Below the pieces are notes generated by a model that was not told where the DNA came from, did not search any database, and saw nothing but the letters and a program-made list of their open reading frames with translations. Below, piece after piece: positions 61,889 to 64,000 of a DNA stretch of 64,000 nucleotides; the first letter of the stretch is position 1, and each line of letters opens with the position of its first letter. This DNA is from Ferruginibacter sp. (lineage in GTDB: Bacteria; Bacteroidota; Bacteroidia; Chitinophagales; Chitinophagaceae). Where the stretch lies: assembly GCA_030831945.1 (NCBI GenBank), contig JAURKC010000032.1:62001-126000 (forward strand), written 5' to 3'. The translations under genes and the position numbers were made by a program.

Positions 61889-64000
61889 ATGAATCAAAAG
61901 ACCATCTTGGTTATTAGCGCCATCCTTTTGTTTACCTATGGATTCGTAGGCTGCAATCAGACTATTTCTCCCCCTATTGCCGACAAAGTAGATTTTAATT
62001 ACGATATCCGCCCTATACTAGTCCAAAAATGTTACCTATGTCATGGTCCCGATCCAAGTAGCCGAAAAGGTAATCTGCGATTGGATACCTATGAAGGAGC
62101 TACTGCCTTAACAAAAGATGGAAACAAAGCGGTTGATCCGATTCACTCAGAAAAAAGTATGCTGCTTTTTCGAATCAATCACAAGGATCCTGATATCATG
62201 ATGCCAACACCAGAATCAAATTTAAAACTGACCGATCGTGAAATTGCTTTGATAAAAAAATGGATTGCTCAAGGTGCGGAGTGGAAACCCTATTGGGCAT
62301 TTATTTCCCCAAAAGAAACGGATGCACTAAAAAATTATTCAGGCAATGCAATCGATTATTTCATCAATAAAAAATTGGAAGAAAATAATATCAGCGTTTC
62401 AGACGCAGCTGATAAAAATACCCTCATTCGAAGAGTTTCCTATGTGTTAACAGGACTTCCACCAACGCCAATGGCGATCCAAAAATTTTTAGAAGATAAA
62501 AGTCAAAATGCTTATCCAAAAATGGTTGACCAGTATTTGCAATCGCCAGCTTTTGGAGAACGTTGGGCAAGGCATTGGATGGACCTAGTAAGGTATGCTG
62601 AAACAAAAGGACACGAATTTGATTTCACCATTTCTGGTGCCTGGAGATATCGGGATTACCTCATTCGTGCCTTTAATGCTGATGTCCCCTACGATCAACT
62701 AGTACGTGAACAATTAGCTGGCGATTTATTAGAAGCACCAAGAATTAATGTAGCTGAAAAAATAAATGAATCACAATTGGGAACTGTTTTTTATGCAATG
62801 GCAGAAGGCTCACACAGTCCAGTGGATGTTAGAAAAGATGAATCTGACCGTATTGATAATATGATCGATGTTACTGGTAAAACTTTCCAAGGACTAACCA
62901 TTTCATGTGCCCGCTGTCATGACCATAAGTTTGATCCTATAAGTACAAAAGACTACTACTCTTTTTATGGACTGATGGAAGGAACCAGGTTTTCACCGAT
63001 CCCTGCTAATCTTATCGAAACATCTAAAAAAACACAACAATTACAATCCATTCAAGATTCTATACGCACTCAATTAATTAGTAGCTGGATTAAAAAACAA
63101 ACTCCCTCCAACGCTTTAAAAACCACTGTTGCTAATATTAATTTACAAGACCGCCCCAAGGAGGATTCCGTTCTAGGAAATTTCTCTGGATCAGATTTGG
63201 ATGGTTGGAAATCGGATGGCTTAGCTTTCACAAACAGCACCACCCTGGGAGATCCCGTGTTTAATGACAAGCATAAATTAATATCGCTTCAAGACGGAAA
63301 AGCATCCAGTAAAAAATTAGCTATCGGAATTTTTGGTGCACTTCGTTCACCAGACTTTACCATCAACAAGAATTTTATTGGCGTAAAGGCTGCAGGAAAA
63401 AAGGCTTCTATCAGAATAGTGATTGATAATTTTCAACTTATCCAATATCCAATTTATGGAGGAATAGAGCAAAGAGTGGATACCGCAATGTTTAAAAATT
63501 TTATTTTTGACGTATCCCAATGGAAAGGACACAAAGCCTATATTGAAGTGGTTTCCGGTGTTTATGATTCGCATGTCTTTAAAATGAAAAAGGAATCATA
63601 TATCGAAGTGAAATATGCAATTGCCTTTGAAAAAAAATGGTTTGAGCCAGCCATTTCAAAACATCCATCTAATCAACCAGCTCAATCACTTCAAGCAATT
63701 GTAGAGAATAAGTTATCCGCTTCGGATGTACAGTTAGTAAATTCACTTATCCAATCCAATCGTTTAGACAGAAAATCGCTCTCCATTGACAATCTGCTTC
63801 AAAAAAAATCTGAACTAGAACAATCCTTTACAGACTCTACCGAATTTTTCTATGGTGTAACAGATGGCTTTGGAAAAAATAGTCCCGTTTTTATTCGCGG
63901 TAATTGTGCTGAACTTTCCCCTGAACCAGTAAACCGTGCTTTTTTACATGCTGTGAAAGTTTCGAATCCAGATTTTAATGTAAAAGGAAGTGGGCGCATG
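61889..64000 (+). CDS. Planctomycete-type cytochrome c/DUF1549/DUF1553 protein (3' truncated by window end)
   Basis: The frame is open from 61871/61889 to the right edge, so the C-terminus is missing. I prefer ATG 61889. A lipoprotein-like signal (hydrophobic then VGC) is followed by a PSCyt1 haem site CYLCH, then DUF1549 (YFINKKLEENNISVSD, ERWARHWMDLVRYAET, CARCHDHKFDPIS) and a carbohydrate-binding-like middle. DUF1553 would follow outside the window. These proteins are abundant in Planctomycetes and some Bacteroidota, usually next to DUF1501 genes in polysaccharide degradation. Here KDPGal genes lie upstream. Confidence 0.82.
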   Translation, partial: MNQKTILVISAILLFTYGFVGCNQTISPPIADKVDFNYDIRPILVQKCYLCHGPDPSSRKGNLRLDTYEGATALTKDGNKAVDPIHSEKSMLLFRINHKDPDIMMPTPESNLKLTDREIALIKKWIAQGAEWKPYWAFISPKETDALKNYSGNAIDYFINKKLEENNISVSDAADKNTLIRRVSYVLTGLPPTPMAIQKFLEDKSQNAYPKMVDQYLQSPAFGERWARHWMDLVRYAETKGHEFDFTISGAWRYRDYLIRAFNADVPYDQLVREQLAGDLLEAPRINVAEKINESQLGTVFYAMAEGSHSPVDVRKDESDRIDNMIDVTGKTFQGLTISCARCHDHKFDPISTKDYYSFYGLMEGTRFSPIPANLIETSKKTQQLQSIQDSIRTQLISSWIKKQTPSNALKTTVANINLQDRPKEDSVLGNFSGSDLDGWKSDGLAFTNSTTLGDPVFNDKHKLISLQDGKASSKKLAIGIFGALRSPDFTINKNFIGVKAAGKKASIRIVIDNFQLIQYPIYGGIEQRVDTAMFKNFIFDVSQWKGHKAYIEVVSGVYDSHVFKMKKESYIEVKYAIAFEKKWFEPAISKHPSNQPAQSLQAIVENKLSASDVQLVNSLIQSNRLDRKSLSIDNLLQKKSELEQSFTDSTEFFYGVTDGFGKNSPVFIRGNCAELSPEPVNRAFLHAVKVSNPDFNVKGSGRM

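Overview
The window looks like chromosomal DNA of a Bacteroidota bacterium, most likely a member of the Chitinophagaceae. The reasons are the low GC, the near absence of Shine-Dalgarno sequences, several Bacteroidota -7 boxes (TAnnTTTG) placed just before genes, and family signatures such as a DUF4295 gene beside rpmB-rpmG, BshC, a DUF2723 GT-C protein, a type I MurB and YD-like secreted proteins. Genus cannot be fixed from this sequence alone.

Layout. 0-8 kb: the start of a YafK-like L,D-transpeptidase, then purK and purE separated by a complete three-gene RND efflux operon. 8-17 kb: mostly minus-strand housekeeping genes (bshC, rimO, an alpha/beta hydrolase, a CvfB-like S1 protein, ftsY, DUF4295-rpmG-rpmB, an EamA transporter) plus one plus-strand flavin-type oxidase-fold protein. 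17-31 kb: a DUF2723 membrane protein, a VWA plus MoxR-like ATPase pair, murB-priA-plsC on the minus strand, rplU-rpmA followed by a Lys/Ala repeat histone-like protein, a PolX-like protein with an altered polymerase site, and mazG. 32-42 kb: secreted and carbohydrate-linked genes: a YD-like protein, a large secreted gluzincin/propeller/barrel protein, glgB, a DUF1080 protein, a sorbosone-dehydrogenase-like cytochrome and a TMEM220 protein.

42.4-54.95 kb is the outstanding region: a compact sulfur-oxidation island. It has a minus-strand run of ten genes (persulfide dioxygenase-rhodanese fusion of CstB type, single-domain rhodanese, universal stress protein, two half-size YeeE/YedE transporters, TsdA-like dihaem cytochrome, SoxB-like hydrolase, periplasmic DsrE protein, OprD-like porin, Crp/Fnr regulator). 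Upstream are a TauE/SafE exporter, a divergent second Crp/Fnr regulator and an MFS transporter. The block is bracketed by two copies of a roughly 130-bp element with inverted ends, and outside these by an imperfect ~31-bp direct repeat that duplicates the 3' end of the TMEM220 gene. No integrase or transposase is visible. Three promoters inside the island share one geometry: a 5-4-5 dyad centred exactly 29.5 bp before a CAnnTTTG -7 box, as expected for class II Crp/Fnr activation. Since bshC is in the same window, bacillithiol persulfide is a plausible substrate of the dioxygenase.

55-64 kb: a small secreted protein, a SHOCT-domain protein, tRNA-Leu(UAA) and tRNA-Gly(GCC), a one-TM small protein, a family 2 glycosyltransferase, an orphan sensor kinase, tRNA-Leu(GAG), dgoK with a KDPG/KDPGal aldolase, and the first two thirds of a planctomycete-type cytochrome/DUF1549/DUF1553 protein that runs off the end.
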